Shown piece after piece: positions 58,196-64,000 of a DNA stretch of 64,000 nt. Source of the DNA: Phytomonospora sp040655735 (lineage in GTDB: Bacteria; Actinomycetota; Actinomycetes; Mycobacteriales; Micromonosporaceae); NCBI RefSeq assembly GCF_040655735.1, contig NZ_JBFAKK010000004.1:248001-312000 (forward strand), in the 5' to 3' direction. The position numbers were made by a program, and so were the translations under genes. A model generated the notes under the pieces. It saw only the letters and a list, made by a program, of their open reading frames with translations, had not been told where the DNA came from and ran no database searches. Positions within the stretch are counted from its first letter, which is position 1. Every line of letters begins with the position of its first letter.

Positions 58196-58553
58196 GACTT
58201 GGCGAGTGTTCCGCCGACGCTTCTTGAACCGCTGGTACGACACGCGTGCCTTCTTCGCGGGCTACTGCAACCACAGGACCAAGCCGCGTGGGACACCCGA
58301 TGAAGGCGGTTGGGTCCACTGGCGGTGCGCTCTGAAGCGGGGCCACATCACGCGGCACAGGTTGCGTAATTACTCGTGGGGTTCGGATGGCCGGACGGAG
58401 TTCGTTCCTGTGTCGAATCCGCCCGCTCAGCCGTGGAACCGGTCGATGGAACCGACGATGAGGCAAGCACGGAATCTCCGTCGGTGGGATGCACGGGCTC
58501 GCGCTGCGATTCAGGCGCGACGGAGAGCCGAAGGGGAGGAACACCATGCCTGA
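58188..58553 (+). CDS. basic hypothetical protein
   Basis: 121 aa; 8-base overlap. Arginine-rich (RRTWRVFRRRFLNRWYDTRA), C-terminal RRRAEGEEHHA. Possible nucleic-acid-binding protein. Confidence 0.55.
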   Translation: MRRTWRVFRRRFLNRWYDTRAFFAGYCNHRTKPRGTPDEGGWVHWRCALKRGHITRHRLRNYSWGSDGRTEFVPVSNPPAQPWNRSMEPTMRQARNLRRWDARARAAIQARRRAEGEEHHA

Positions 58554-58950
58554 CTGGCTGGAAGGGCTCAGGGATCGTCTCCCCGACCCGAACGAGTGGG
58601 TCACGTCCGACCCGGGCATCCGTGGCGGTGAACCGTGCGTGAAGGGAACACGCCTGCCTGCCCTACAGGTCACGGACCTACTGAATGACGGGGTCCATCC
58701 CGACGCGATCACGGAGCACTACCCGGGGATCACGGGTGAGATAGCTCGTGGTGTCTGGAACTGGCACTGGCACCGACCCGAGGAAGAAAAGCAAGCGGAG
58801 TGCGTAGAGCGGGGGCATCTGGCGTTCATGGATGGGATGTGCGGGCACTGCGATGCCTATGACCCGTCGAAGCCTGAGCCGACACTGGACGAGATCTTCG
58901 AGAAGAACTTCCGGGACACGATGAGGGACTGGGGTGTCACCGATGTCTGA
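58546..58950 (+). CDS. DUF433 domain protein
   Basis: 134 aa; ATG at 58546. EWVTSDPGIRGGEPCVKGTR, LPALQVTDLLNDGVHPDAIT and EHYPGITGEIARGVWNW match DUF433, a winged-helix domain known mostly from chromosomal VapBC-type or regulatory proteins. A C-terminal zinc-like CVERGHLAFMDGMCGHCD follows. Possible regulator or antitoxin-like protein. Confidence 0.7.
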   Translation: MPDWLEGLRDRLPDPNEWVTSDPGIRGGEPCVKGTRLPALQVTDLLNDGVHPDAITEHYPGITGEIARGVWNWHWHRPEEEKQAECVERGHLAFMDGMCGHCDAYDPSKPEPTLDEIFEKNFRDTMRDWGVTDV

Positions 58951-59458
58951 GGATGCGTGGCTGAACCGTCTAGCCGACGCCGCTGAGACGGAAGGCCGGG
59001 AGGGTGCGATCTCCATGGAGGAGATGACCGCCGAGGTTCTGAGGTCTGAGCCGACCGTGTACATCGTCTTCCAGGGCTACCGGGGCTATCCGTCCTCCGT
59101 GGACGACGTGTTCGCCAACGAAGCGGATGCGAACGCGTACGCGGCAGTCCACAATGACAGCCCTGATCTGCTAGGGGACCCGTTCTTCGTGGCCCCTATC
59201 CGGCTTCGGACTGGCCCTGTGGACATGAGGCCCTTCTACAGCCTGTCTTGGGCACCGGAAGCCGTGCACTTCAACAAGGGGGAACCGTACCTGTCGGTCA
59301 CGGCTGAAGAGTTCGAACCGAGGGACGTCCGATTCAACTGGAACACAGCACTGGACCCGCACCTGTTGGTGGATGGGTGGGATCGGGATGAGGTGCTGCG
59401 GGTGGGTGCGGAGCAGCGTGCGGAGTACCTGCGGGAGCATCCCGACTCTCGCGGCTGA
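58943..59458 (+). CDS. hypothetical protein
   Basis: 171 aa; ATG at 58943. SEDAWLNRLADAAETEGREG and an alpha/beta centre (TVYIVFQGYRGYPSSVDDVF). End of the rightward operon; a terminator follows. Confidence 0.6.
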   Translation: MSEDAWLNRLADAAETEGREGAISMEEMTAEVLRSEPTVYIVFQGYRGYPSSVDDVFANEADANAYAAVHNDSPDLLGDPFFVAPIRLRTGPVDMRPFYSLSWAPEAVHFNKGEPYLSVTAEEFEPRDVRFNWNTALDPHLLVDGWDRDEVLRVGAEQRAEYLREHPDSRG

Positions 59459-59494
59459 GGCTTGGGATCCCACCGAACACGCCAACTCAGGTAG

Positions 59495-59523
59495 GACGCC
59501 CCGACCACTACGGCCGGGGCGTC
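59495..59523 (+). terminator. terminator
   Basis: GACGCCCCGACC (59495-59506) pairs with GGCCGGGGCGTC (59512-59523) except for one A/C mismatch. It ends the rightward operon. Confidence 0.6.
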
Positions 59524-59580
59524 TGCGTCGTTCGGGGCAGATCGACGCGGGTCGAGGCTACCCGCCGGCGAACATGCGGG

Positions 59581-59645
59581 GTATCGGTAGTCAACTGGCC
59601 TGGATGTATCAATACCCGCCGTTGGTGATACTTCGCTACCGATAC
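59581..59645. promoter_or_regulatory. GTATC/GATAC half-site nest
   Basis: GTATCGGTAG (59581-59590) and CTACCGATAC (59636-59645) are perfect inverted arms. GTATC (59606-59610) and GATAC (59627-59631) lie between them. Four half-sites surround the 3' end of the P63C gene. Confidence 0.5.
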
Positions 59646-59649
59646 GAGA

Positions 59650-59679
59650 GAGCCCCGAGACCGTGTGGCCCCGGGGCTC
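59650..59679 (-). terminator. terminator of P63C gene
   Basis: GAGCCCCG (59650-59657) and CGGGGCTC (59672-59679), followed on the minus strand by CTCTC. Just past the leftward stop at 59688. Confidence 0.55.
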
Positions 59680-59687
59680 CCGTCTGT

Positions 59688-60704
59688 CTACTCCACGTCG
59701 ATCACGAGGGGCAGCGGTACTTGTACCGCGTACGCCCGCTCAAACAGGTCTTCAAACATCGCCTTGTCAACCGATGCGCGCATGAGCGTAGTCACCGTTG
59801 AGATCTGCTTGTCGAGGTGCGGGTGTCCAGTGTCCGACGTGAGGAGCTGGTGATGTGCGTACCGCCTGTTGCCGCGTTCGTTTCTCGGATTCCGGTCCCG
59901 GAGTTCATCGAGGACTCCAGGCGGCAACTGCTCGTAGATGTACTTGTTGATCAGCTTCCCCACGTACGGGGTCCGCTTCGACGTGCCCGGCTTGTACTCC
60001 CAGCCCTGAAGGCGGTAGACCTGCCGAAAGAACTCGTCCGGGAACCTGCGAACCCACGGCCGCAGTTCGGCTTGAACGTAGGCTTCCAAGATCCGTCGAA
60101 GCTCGTCACGCGCGCGGACTTCCTGGTACCCGGTGGCTTCGTCGACGAGGGCCACGATTCCAGTGCGGGCGAGGCCACGAACGAGGATTTCCGCTGCGCG
60201 CGCGACGTTGCCTTGGTTCGGTGACAGGCGCTTGTGGTCCCTGGCCTCAAGGTAGACATCGCAGACCATGGGGAGCATGTCTGCCCGGTAGCCCCATGAC
60301 TTGAACTGTTGCCCCTTTTCTCGGTATTGGATCGGCTCGGAGGCTTCCCGGAGTTCGGCTGAGATGAACTCGCGGAGGTTCGCAGCGGACAGGAATGGCG
60401 CCATGAGCTGGCCGTCTTCATCGCGGGTGCGGCGGCCCGTGTCGGTCCGTCGCCCGAGTGCACCGAGGACGGTCGCCTGGTTGAGTACGCGGGTTCCGTC
60501 TTCGAGGACGGCGCAGTTGATTTCGAGGTTTCCGATGACGAGCTTGCCGACGTGCGTAGCTACTTGAACGGTGGTGCCCCAGCGGGCTTCGGCTGCGGCC
60601 CGTGCGAGTTCGCTGCGTTCTTCTTGGGTGAGTTTGTCGAGTCGAGCCTTCCCGCCTTTGTGGCCTTGGCCGGCGGGGTCGAGGTTCACCATGGGCTCTC
60701 CCAT
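59688..60704 (-). CDS. P63C domain protein
   Basis: 338 aa (start 60704, or 60692 after GGGAGAG). The family blocks are NVARAAEILVRGLARTGIVA, DEATGYQEVRARDELRRILE, FPDEFFRQVYRLQGW and PPGVLDELRDRNPRNERGNR, then HHQLLTSDTGHPHLDKQIST. P63C proteins are common in phages and sit in immunity regions, sometimes beside antirepressors, but their mechanism is not established. N-terminal KGGKARLDKLTQEERSEL is a frequent phage DNA-binding tail. An 11-bp-arm operator is just upstream. Confidence 0.8.
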   Translation of the reverse strand: MGEPMVNLDPAGQGHKGGKARLDKLTQEERSELARAAAEARWGTTVQVATHVGKLVIGNLEINCAVLEDGTRVLNQATVLGALGRRTDTGRRTRDEDGQLMAPFLSAANLREFISAELREASEPIQYREKGQQFKSWGYRADMLPMVCDVYLEARDHKRLSPNQGNVARAAEILVRGLARTGIVALVDEATGYQEVRARDELRRILEAYVQAELRPWVRRFPDEFFRQVYRLQGWEYKPGTSKRTPYVGKLINKYIYEQLPPGVLDELRDRNPRNERGNRRYAHHQLLTSDTGHPHLDKQISTVTTLMRASVDKAMFEDLFERAYAVQVPLPLVIDVE

Positions 60705-60722
60705 CTCTTCGGATGCGCAATC

Positions 60723-60759
60723 AGCTTAGCATGCGGATAATTGCTGATCATGCCAAGCT
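60723..60759. promoter_or_regulatory. operator upstream of P63C gene
   Basis: AGCTTAGCATG (60723-60733) and CATGCCAAGCT (60749-60759) are 10-of-11 inverted arms. A further GCTTAGCAT half-site occurs at 60835-60843. Confidence 0.55.
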
Positions 60760-60923
60760 CGTACGGTCTCGAAACTGCTGGTAGAATGCCCTGCGGCGCC
60801 GTGGAAGCCCTGATCTCGGTCGGTGCTGCGGAATGGCTTAGCATCGAACTTAAGGAGGCAGGAGGGGCACTTCGTGTGACGGTGGTGCCCGCGAACTACA
60901 CGCGCCCACTCGTAGGCAGCGAA

Positions 60924-60950
60924 GAGCCCCGACCGTTCGGGCCGGGGCTC
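60924..60950 (-). terminator. terminator of DUF397 gene
   Basis: GAGCCCCGACC (60924-60934) pairs with GGCCGGGGCTC (60940-60950). Just beyond the leftward stop at 60961. Confidence 0.65.
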
Positions 60951-60960
60951 AAGGGCTGGG

Positions 60961-61248
60961 CTACGACCTCAGGGCAGCAAGGAAGCCCGCCCACTCCGCC
61001 GTGGACACCGTGAGCGTCCCGCCGGCCCGGTGCTTCGTGTCGCGGATCCCGACCGTGTCGACCCCATGGCCGACCTCGACGCAGGCAGTGTTGTTGTTCG
61101 AGTAGCTGGCCTTCCGCCACCCACCGATTTCGACACAGTTGTTCGCGTTGGCACTGTGGGTGGACTTCCTCCACGCGGCCTCTAGGCAGTTGTTCGCGTT
61201 CGCGGACCGGCTCGACTTCCGCCAGGTCCCGAAGGTGTCGGTGTGCAT
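60961..61248 (-). CDS. DUF397 protein with triplicated motif
   Basis: 95 aa from the ATG at 61248 (GAAAGGAAG). Three consecutive WRKS-type units: WRKSSRSANANNCLEA, WRKSTHSANANNCVEI, WRKASYSNNNTACVEV. Each resembles the opening of the DUF397 domain, which then completes with VGIRDTK and LTVSTAEWAGFLAAL. Ordinary DUF397 proteins have one such unit (~60 aa). Probable partner of the XRE-DUF5753 protein. Confidence 0.85.
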   Translation of the reverse strand: MHTDTFGTWRKSSRSANANNCLEAAWRKSTHSANANNCVEIGGWRKASYSNNNTACVEVGHGVDTVGIRDTKHRAGGTLTVSTAEWAGFLAALRS

Positions 61249-61321
61249 ACTGCTTCCTTTCGTCAGTCCCCTGACGAGTGGAGGCTCCCACGCGCGTACC
61301 AAGGTCACAACCCCACGAAGA

Positions 61322-61350
61322 AGCCCCGGCACCCAAACGGCACCGGGGCT
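61322..61350 (-). terminator. terminator between two DUF397 genes
   Basis: AGCCCCGG (61322-61329) and CCGGGGCT (61343-61350). On the minus strand it follows the first DUF397 gene and can make the second one subject to read-through. Confidence 0.55.
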
Positions 61351-61361
61351 CCAGAGCAGAA

Positions 61362-61541
61362 CTACTTCTTCAGCGAATCCACGAACCCGGCCCAGTCGCC
61401 AGCCGACACCATCAGGTGCCCCTGCTCCCGAGCCTTCGTGTCACGGATCCCAACACCCGCACCGAGGTCAGCGACCTCAACACAGTTACCTTGCTGCGCA
61501 CTGCGCGTGGACTTCCGCCACGTCGCGTAGTCTCGGAACAT
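61362..61541 (-). CDS. DUF397 protein
   Basis: 59 aa from the ATG at 61541 (GAAAGGAAAC). FRDYATWRKSTRSAQQGNCV, EVADLGAGVGIRDTKAREQG and MVSAGDWAGFVDSLKK are a standard single DUF397 domain. It follows the XRE-DUF5753 gene by 11 bases. Confidence 0.85.
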   Translation of the reverse strand: MFRDYATWRKSTRSAQQGNCVEVADLGAGVGIRDTKAREQGHLMVSAGDWAGFVDSLKK

Positions 61542-61552
61542 CACGTTTCCTT

Positions 61553-62407
61553 TCAGCCCAGCTCGCTTCCACCAGTGAGCTGGGCTACCTTTTGCTGGGA
61601 CTCGATCGGCCCGAGGGCAACCGACCTGAGCATGTCGAACGTACTCCGACACACTCTAAGGTCCTTCGGTTCGTCGAGATACATGTCCCCACCGATGGTT
61701 TCAAGGAACGCCACCGACAGTTCAGCTTGATCCTCTTCGTAGTCGAGGATCGTCACCGAGCCACCGATACCGGCATGAGCGCCAGCCGTGACCGGGATGA
61801 TCTGGACCGTCACGTTCGGGCGCTCCGACAGTTCCAGGACACGCTCAAGCTGGGCCTTCATGACCGCTGGCGGACCCACGGGCCGAGTCAGGGCAGTCTC
61901 ATCGAAGATCGCTGTCAACACGGCAGGATCCTCACCGGTGATCCGGTCCTGTCGCGCCAAGCGGGCATGCACACGCTGGTCGATCTCGGTGGCGCTCATC
62001 GCCTGGAACCCGCCGGAGGAGAACATTGCCCTCGCGTACTCCTCAGTCTGTAGCAGGGCAGGAATCAGAACCGGTTCCCATGTGGAGATCTTGTCCGCTT
62101 CGGACTCCAACGCGATGTGGTCCAGGTGGCGTTCGGGGATGACGCCCGCGTAGGCCCGCCACCAACCCGACTGGCCCTGCTCTTTGGCGAGGTCCATGAG
62201 CCTCTTCCGTTCATTACCGTGAACGTTGTAGTGGTCGAGGAGGGATTTGAGGACCATGCTGCGGGCAGCGATCTGGCCACGCTCCAGACGAGACAGGTTC
62301 GACTGGCTCATGCCGATTGCTTTACCGATGGAGTCGAGGCTGGCTTCACCTCGGAGCTGCTTCAACGCGATGCCTAGCCGGCGGCGGCGGACGGTAGCTG
62401 TGGCCAT
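61553..62407 (-). CDS. XRE-DUF5753 (WhiJ/Scr1-like) regulator
   Basis: 284 aa from the ATG at 62407 (GGGAGA upstream; a longer open frame to 62533 lacks a site). An XRE HTH (LKQLRGEASLDSIGKAIGMS; NLSRLERGQIAA) precedes a DUF5753 domain with WEPVLIPALLQTEEYARAMF and RQDRITGEDPAVLTAIFDET. This family with a neighbouring DUF397 gene forms the Streptomyces WhiJ-type pair, considered antagonistic regulator/partner systems. It is unusual as phage cargo. Confidence 0.85.
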   Translation of the reverse strand: MATATVRRRRLGIALKQLRGEASLDSIGKAIGMSQSNLSRLERGQIAARSMVLKSLLDHYNVHGNERKRLMDLAKEQGQSGWWRAYAGVIPERHLDHIALESEADKISTWEPVLIPALLQTEEYARAMFSSGGFQAMSATEIDQRVHARLARQDRITGEDPAVLTAIFDETALTRPVGPPAVMKAQLERVLELSERPNVTVQIIPVTAGAHAGIGGSVTILDYEEDQAELSVAFLETIGGDMYLDEPKDLRVCRSTFDMLRSVALGPIESQQKVAQLTGGSELG

Positions 62408-62475
62408 GTACGGATTCTCCCATGTCTTGAATGTGCGACACGCCCAAGATCTATGCGCGGTGCACCTTGCATGAC

Positions 62476-62505
62476 GCATATGAGTATGCCACTGTGGACA
62501 CAGTG
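62476..62505. promoter_or_regulatory. adjacent palindromes in divergent promoter
   Basis: GCATATGAGTATGC (62476-62489) and CACTGTGGACACAGTG (62490-62505, 7-bp perfect arms) abut between the XRE-DUF5753 gene and the divergent 62537 gene. Candidate operators. Confidence 0.55.
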
Positions 62506-62536
62506 AGCTTCTAGCTACGCAGGTGGGGAGCACGAC

Positions 62537-62797
62537 ATGGACGGACTACAAGCCACAGTCAACGAACTCTCAGGCGTGATCCTCGACCTCATGGCCACGC
62601 GCGAAGCCCTCACCCGGCACCTCGCCGGAGACATGCTGATCTCCCTCCCGTTGACGTCGGAGGGTCTCGTTCGGGTCCATTCGCAGCTGACGGAGGTCCG
62701 CAACGAGGTTCGCGGCTTCGCAGCCATGGACCTTCTGGCGGGTGTCCGCATTGACTCCCCGGTGCCGTCTGCCCTCGGTGGCGGCGGTCCCGGGTGA
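62537..62797 (+). CDS. small helical protein divergent from XRE-DUF5753
   Basis: 86 aa; ribosome-binding site GGTGGGGAG. Helical (LQATVNELSGVILDLMATRE; QLTEVRNEVRGFAAMDLLAG) with a disordered glycine tail. Unknown. It may be part of the XRE-DUF397 cassette. Confidence 0.6.
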   Translation: MDGLQATVNELSGVILDLMATREALTRHLAGDMLISLPLTSEGLVRVHSQLTEVRNEVRGFAAMDLLAGVRIDSPVPSALGGGGPG

Positions 62798-62803
62798 CAA
62801 GCT

Positions 62804-62839
62804 CCGGGACGGTTCTGACCCCCTGACGGTCCGTCCCGG
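62804..62839 (+). terminator. hairpin after 62537 gene
   Basis: CCGGGACGG (62804-62812) pairs perfectly with CCGTCCCGG (62831-62839). Terminator or first element of the structured leader that follows. Confidence 0.5.
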
Positions 62840-62848
62840 ATCAACGCC

Positions 62849-62953
62849 GGAGTCCGCTCCGGTTGGAGGAGCCCCGGTGGGGGTGGCTCCTCTCACGGGG
62901 CCACCCGGGGCGTGAGTGCGGACTCCCCGCAACAGCGGGACCCCGGGTGGCCC
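62849..62953 (+). ncRNA. structured 5' leader: three-way junction with 13-nt complement
   Basis: P1 GGAGTCCGC (62849-62857)/GCGGACTCC (62918-62926). P2 GAGGAGCC (62866-62873)/GGCTCCTC (62885-62892). P3 CTCACG (62892-62897)/CGTGAG (62911-62916). P4 CCCGC (62926-62930)/GCGGG (62935-62939). GGGCCACCCGGGG (62898-62910), in the P3 loop, is the exact complement of CCCCGGGTGGCCC (62941-62953), which ends 8 bases before the GAGGAGAGGG ribosome-binding site. A pseudoknot or switchable leader is possible. No known riboswitch class recognised. Confidence 0.55.
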
Positions 62954-62975
62954 AACCCAAGGCGAGGAGAGGGAC

Positions 62976-63257
62976 ATGGAGCGGCACATCGGAAGCTTCC
63001 AGGTTGAGGGTGTTGAGTACACCGTTACTCACACCGGCTACTCCTACCGCGCCCAACGCGCCCTAGGCGACTTCGCGACCTACTCCACCCGGACCCGCTC
63101 CGGGGAACCTCTCCTCATCACCACGTCCCTCACAGGGCGTGGGGCCGACAATCAGCCTGTCGCGTACTCCGACCCCGCTGAGTGGGCTGCGAGCCGGGAG
63201 CATCGCCGGCAAGTCGGGGCCGCCCTCGTGGAGATCGCCGAGAAAGACCGTCACTGA
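62976..63257 (+). CDS. small protein with the structured leader
   Basis: 93 aa; ATG at 62976 with GAGGAGAGGG upstream. Beta-rich N-terminus (RHIGSFQVEGVEYTVTHTGY) and a helical C-terminus (HRRQVGAALVEIAEKDRH). Last phage gene before attR. Unknown family. Confidence 0.6.
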   Translation: MERHIGSFQVEGVEYTVTHTGYSYRAQRALGDFATYSTRTRSGEPLLITTSLTGRGADNQPVAYSDPAEWAASREHRRQVGAALVEIAEKDRH

Positions 63258-63409
63258 GCAGGGATGAGCACGTTCGCTATCTGAGAACGTATCGATTCAG
63301 TTAAATGCCTCTTGCCCGCAACCGTTCAGCCAACTGCATCGTTGGTCAAGGTAGAACGGGCGTACGAGCTACTGGGAGCGCTCCAGACCCCGGTACCCCG
63401 GTAATAGAC

Positions 63410-63458
63410 GGACCCCCGTCGGGAAGACCTAGTAGCCCTGGGTGCCCGGCGGGGGTCC
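63410..63458 (+). terminator. terminator at right prophage end
   Basis: GGACCCCCGTCGGG (63410-63423) and CCCGGCGGGGGTCC (63445-63458), 14-bp arms with one G-U, followed by CCTTTAG. Confidence 0.7.
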
Positions 63459-63474
63459 CCTTTAGTGTGGACCC

Positions 63475-64000
63475 ATGCTGTCACCAGCCCAGGAAGCATC
63501 CCTGTGCCAGCAGGACAATCACCGCAGCTACCGTTTCGACACCGGTCTCCCGAAGCACGCCTTGATCGGCTACCTGCACTCCAGCTTCGCCAACGGCTCG
63601 GGCTACATCAAGATGGCCGACGTCCCCGACTCCTGGGACATCATCAACCTCGCCTTCGGTGAGCCGACCTCGGTGACCTCCGGCGACATCCGCTTCAAGC
63701 TGTGCCCGGTCGCCGAGTGCCCCAACGTGGAGAGCGAGGCCGACTTCATCGCCGCGATCCGCGCCAAGCAGGCCAAGGGCAAGAAGGTGCTGATCTCCAT
63801 CGGCGGCCAGAACGGGCAGGTCCAGCTGACCTCGACGGGCGCGCGGGACGCGTTCGTGAGCTCGGTGTCGGCGATCATCGACAAGTACGGCCTCGACGGC
63901 CTCGACATCGACTTCGAGGGCCACTCGCTGTACTTCAACTCCGGTGACACCGACTTTCGCAACCCGACCACACCGGTGATCGTCAACCTCATCTCGGCGC
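63475..64000 (+). pseudogene. 3' fragment of host GH18 chitinase, with phage-provided start
   Basis: From 63547 the frame reads LPKHALIGYLHSSFANGSGY and continues into GKKVLISIGGQ and the catalytic DGLDIDFEG (Glu at 63916-63918), the GH18 DxxDxDxE motif. The part runs off the window. Upstream phage sequence adds an ATG at 63475 and 24 residues in frame (MLSPAQEASL...), so a signal-less hybrid could be made if a promoter exists. The FnIII part lies at 1-76. Confidence 0.85.
63539..63546 (+). other. attR core (crossover region)
   Basis: ACACCGGT, identical to 69-76. Phage DNA to the left (CCGTTTCG), chitinase codons to the right. Confidence 0.75.

Noticed and set aside
60750..61013. Possible gene MPSSYGLETAGRMPCGAV... 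beside the P63C operator
   Set aside because: Its end runs through a leftward terminator and into the DUF397 gene; start overlaps an operator; only the first ~50 codons look at all protein-like.
1..64000. tRNA genes, CRISPR arrays, insertion sequences
   Set aside because: No cloverleaf with a T-loop GTTC-type arm, no regularly spaced repeats of CRISPR size, and no transposase were seen. A formal tRNAscan/ISfinder search was not possible.

Overview
The window is a complete-looking, roughly 63.5 kb temperate siphovirus integrated in a high-GC actinomycete chromosome, almost certainly Streptomyces. Evidence for the host: the flanking DNA is a split secreted GH18 chitinase gene of Streptomyces type, codon use is strongly G/C at third positions, and the phage carries a XRE-DUF5753/DUF397 cassette typical of Streptomyces. 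The FnIII/linker part of the chitinase occupies bases 1-76 and the catalytic part resumes at 63547. Both junctions share the 8 bp ACACCGGT (69-76 and 63539-63546), so the gene is cut in the linker between FnIII and catalytic domains.

Layout. (1) 108-3232: large serine integrase, a leftward membrane-protein cargo gene, and a divergent repressor/Cro-like switch whose promoter region carries a family of GTTCC-N6-GGAAC operators. (2) 3.8-15.2 kb: rightward early operon of very small, overlapping genes, including a run of membrane proteins, a Rad52-like annealing protein, HNH nuclease, RusA-like resolvase, a DUF4326 protein and four consecutive XRE-type DNA-binding proteins. (3) 15.2-18.6 kb: replication initiator (with internal iteron-like repeats), primase-helicase and an orphan C5 cytosine methyltransferase. 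(4) 18.7-30.5 kb: a leftward HTH gene, dCTP deaminase, a NUMOD4-HNH nuclease and many unknown small proteins, ending with an HNH nuclease beside the presumed cos site. (5) 30.7-51.5 kb: terminase, portal, MuF-like protein (frameshifted), scaffold, a Prp-like cysteine protease, capsid, connectors, tail tube, G/GT chaperone with a -1 slippery site, tape measure, distal tail protein, a PhoD-phosphodiesterase/baseplate fusion, an S74 tail fibre, an M15-like endolysin and a collagen-like membrane protein. (6) 51.5-55.3 kb: HTH regulator, two holin-like proteins, a highly structured intergenic region, and separated PhdYefM antitoxin and RelE-like toxin genes. (7) 55.3-63.5 kb: a non-coding control region with a 10-bp-phased repeat array, a second switch (XRE repressor + KilAC antirepressor), small early-type genes, a P63C protein, and the XRE-DUF5753/DUF397 cassette, then a small gene with an elaborate structured leader.

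Genes inside each operon mostly overlap by ATGA, GTGA or TGATG, implying translational coupling. Leftward genes inside the rightward operons (1532-2044, 18682-18978, 28550-28966, 39901-40329) are the best candidates for genes expressed from the prophage. The most noteworthy items are the PhoD-baseplate fusion, the three-way-junction leader with a 13-nt complement at 62849-62953, the helically phased array at 55577-55693, the phage-encoded Prp-like protease, the split toxin-antitoxin pair, and a CCAC duplication that breaks the MuF-like gene and may make this prophage defective.
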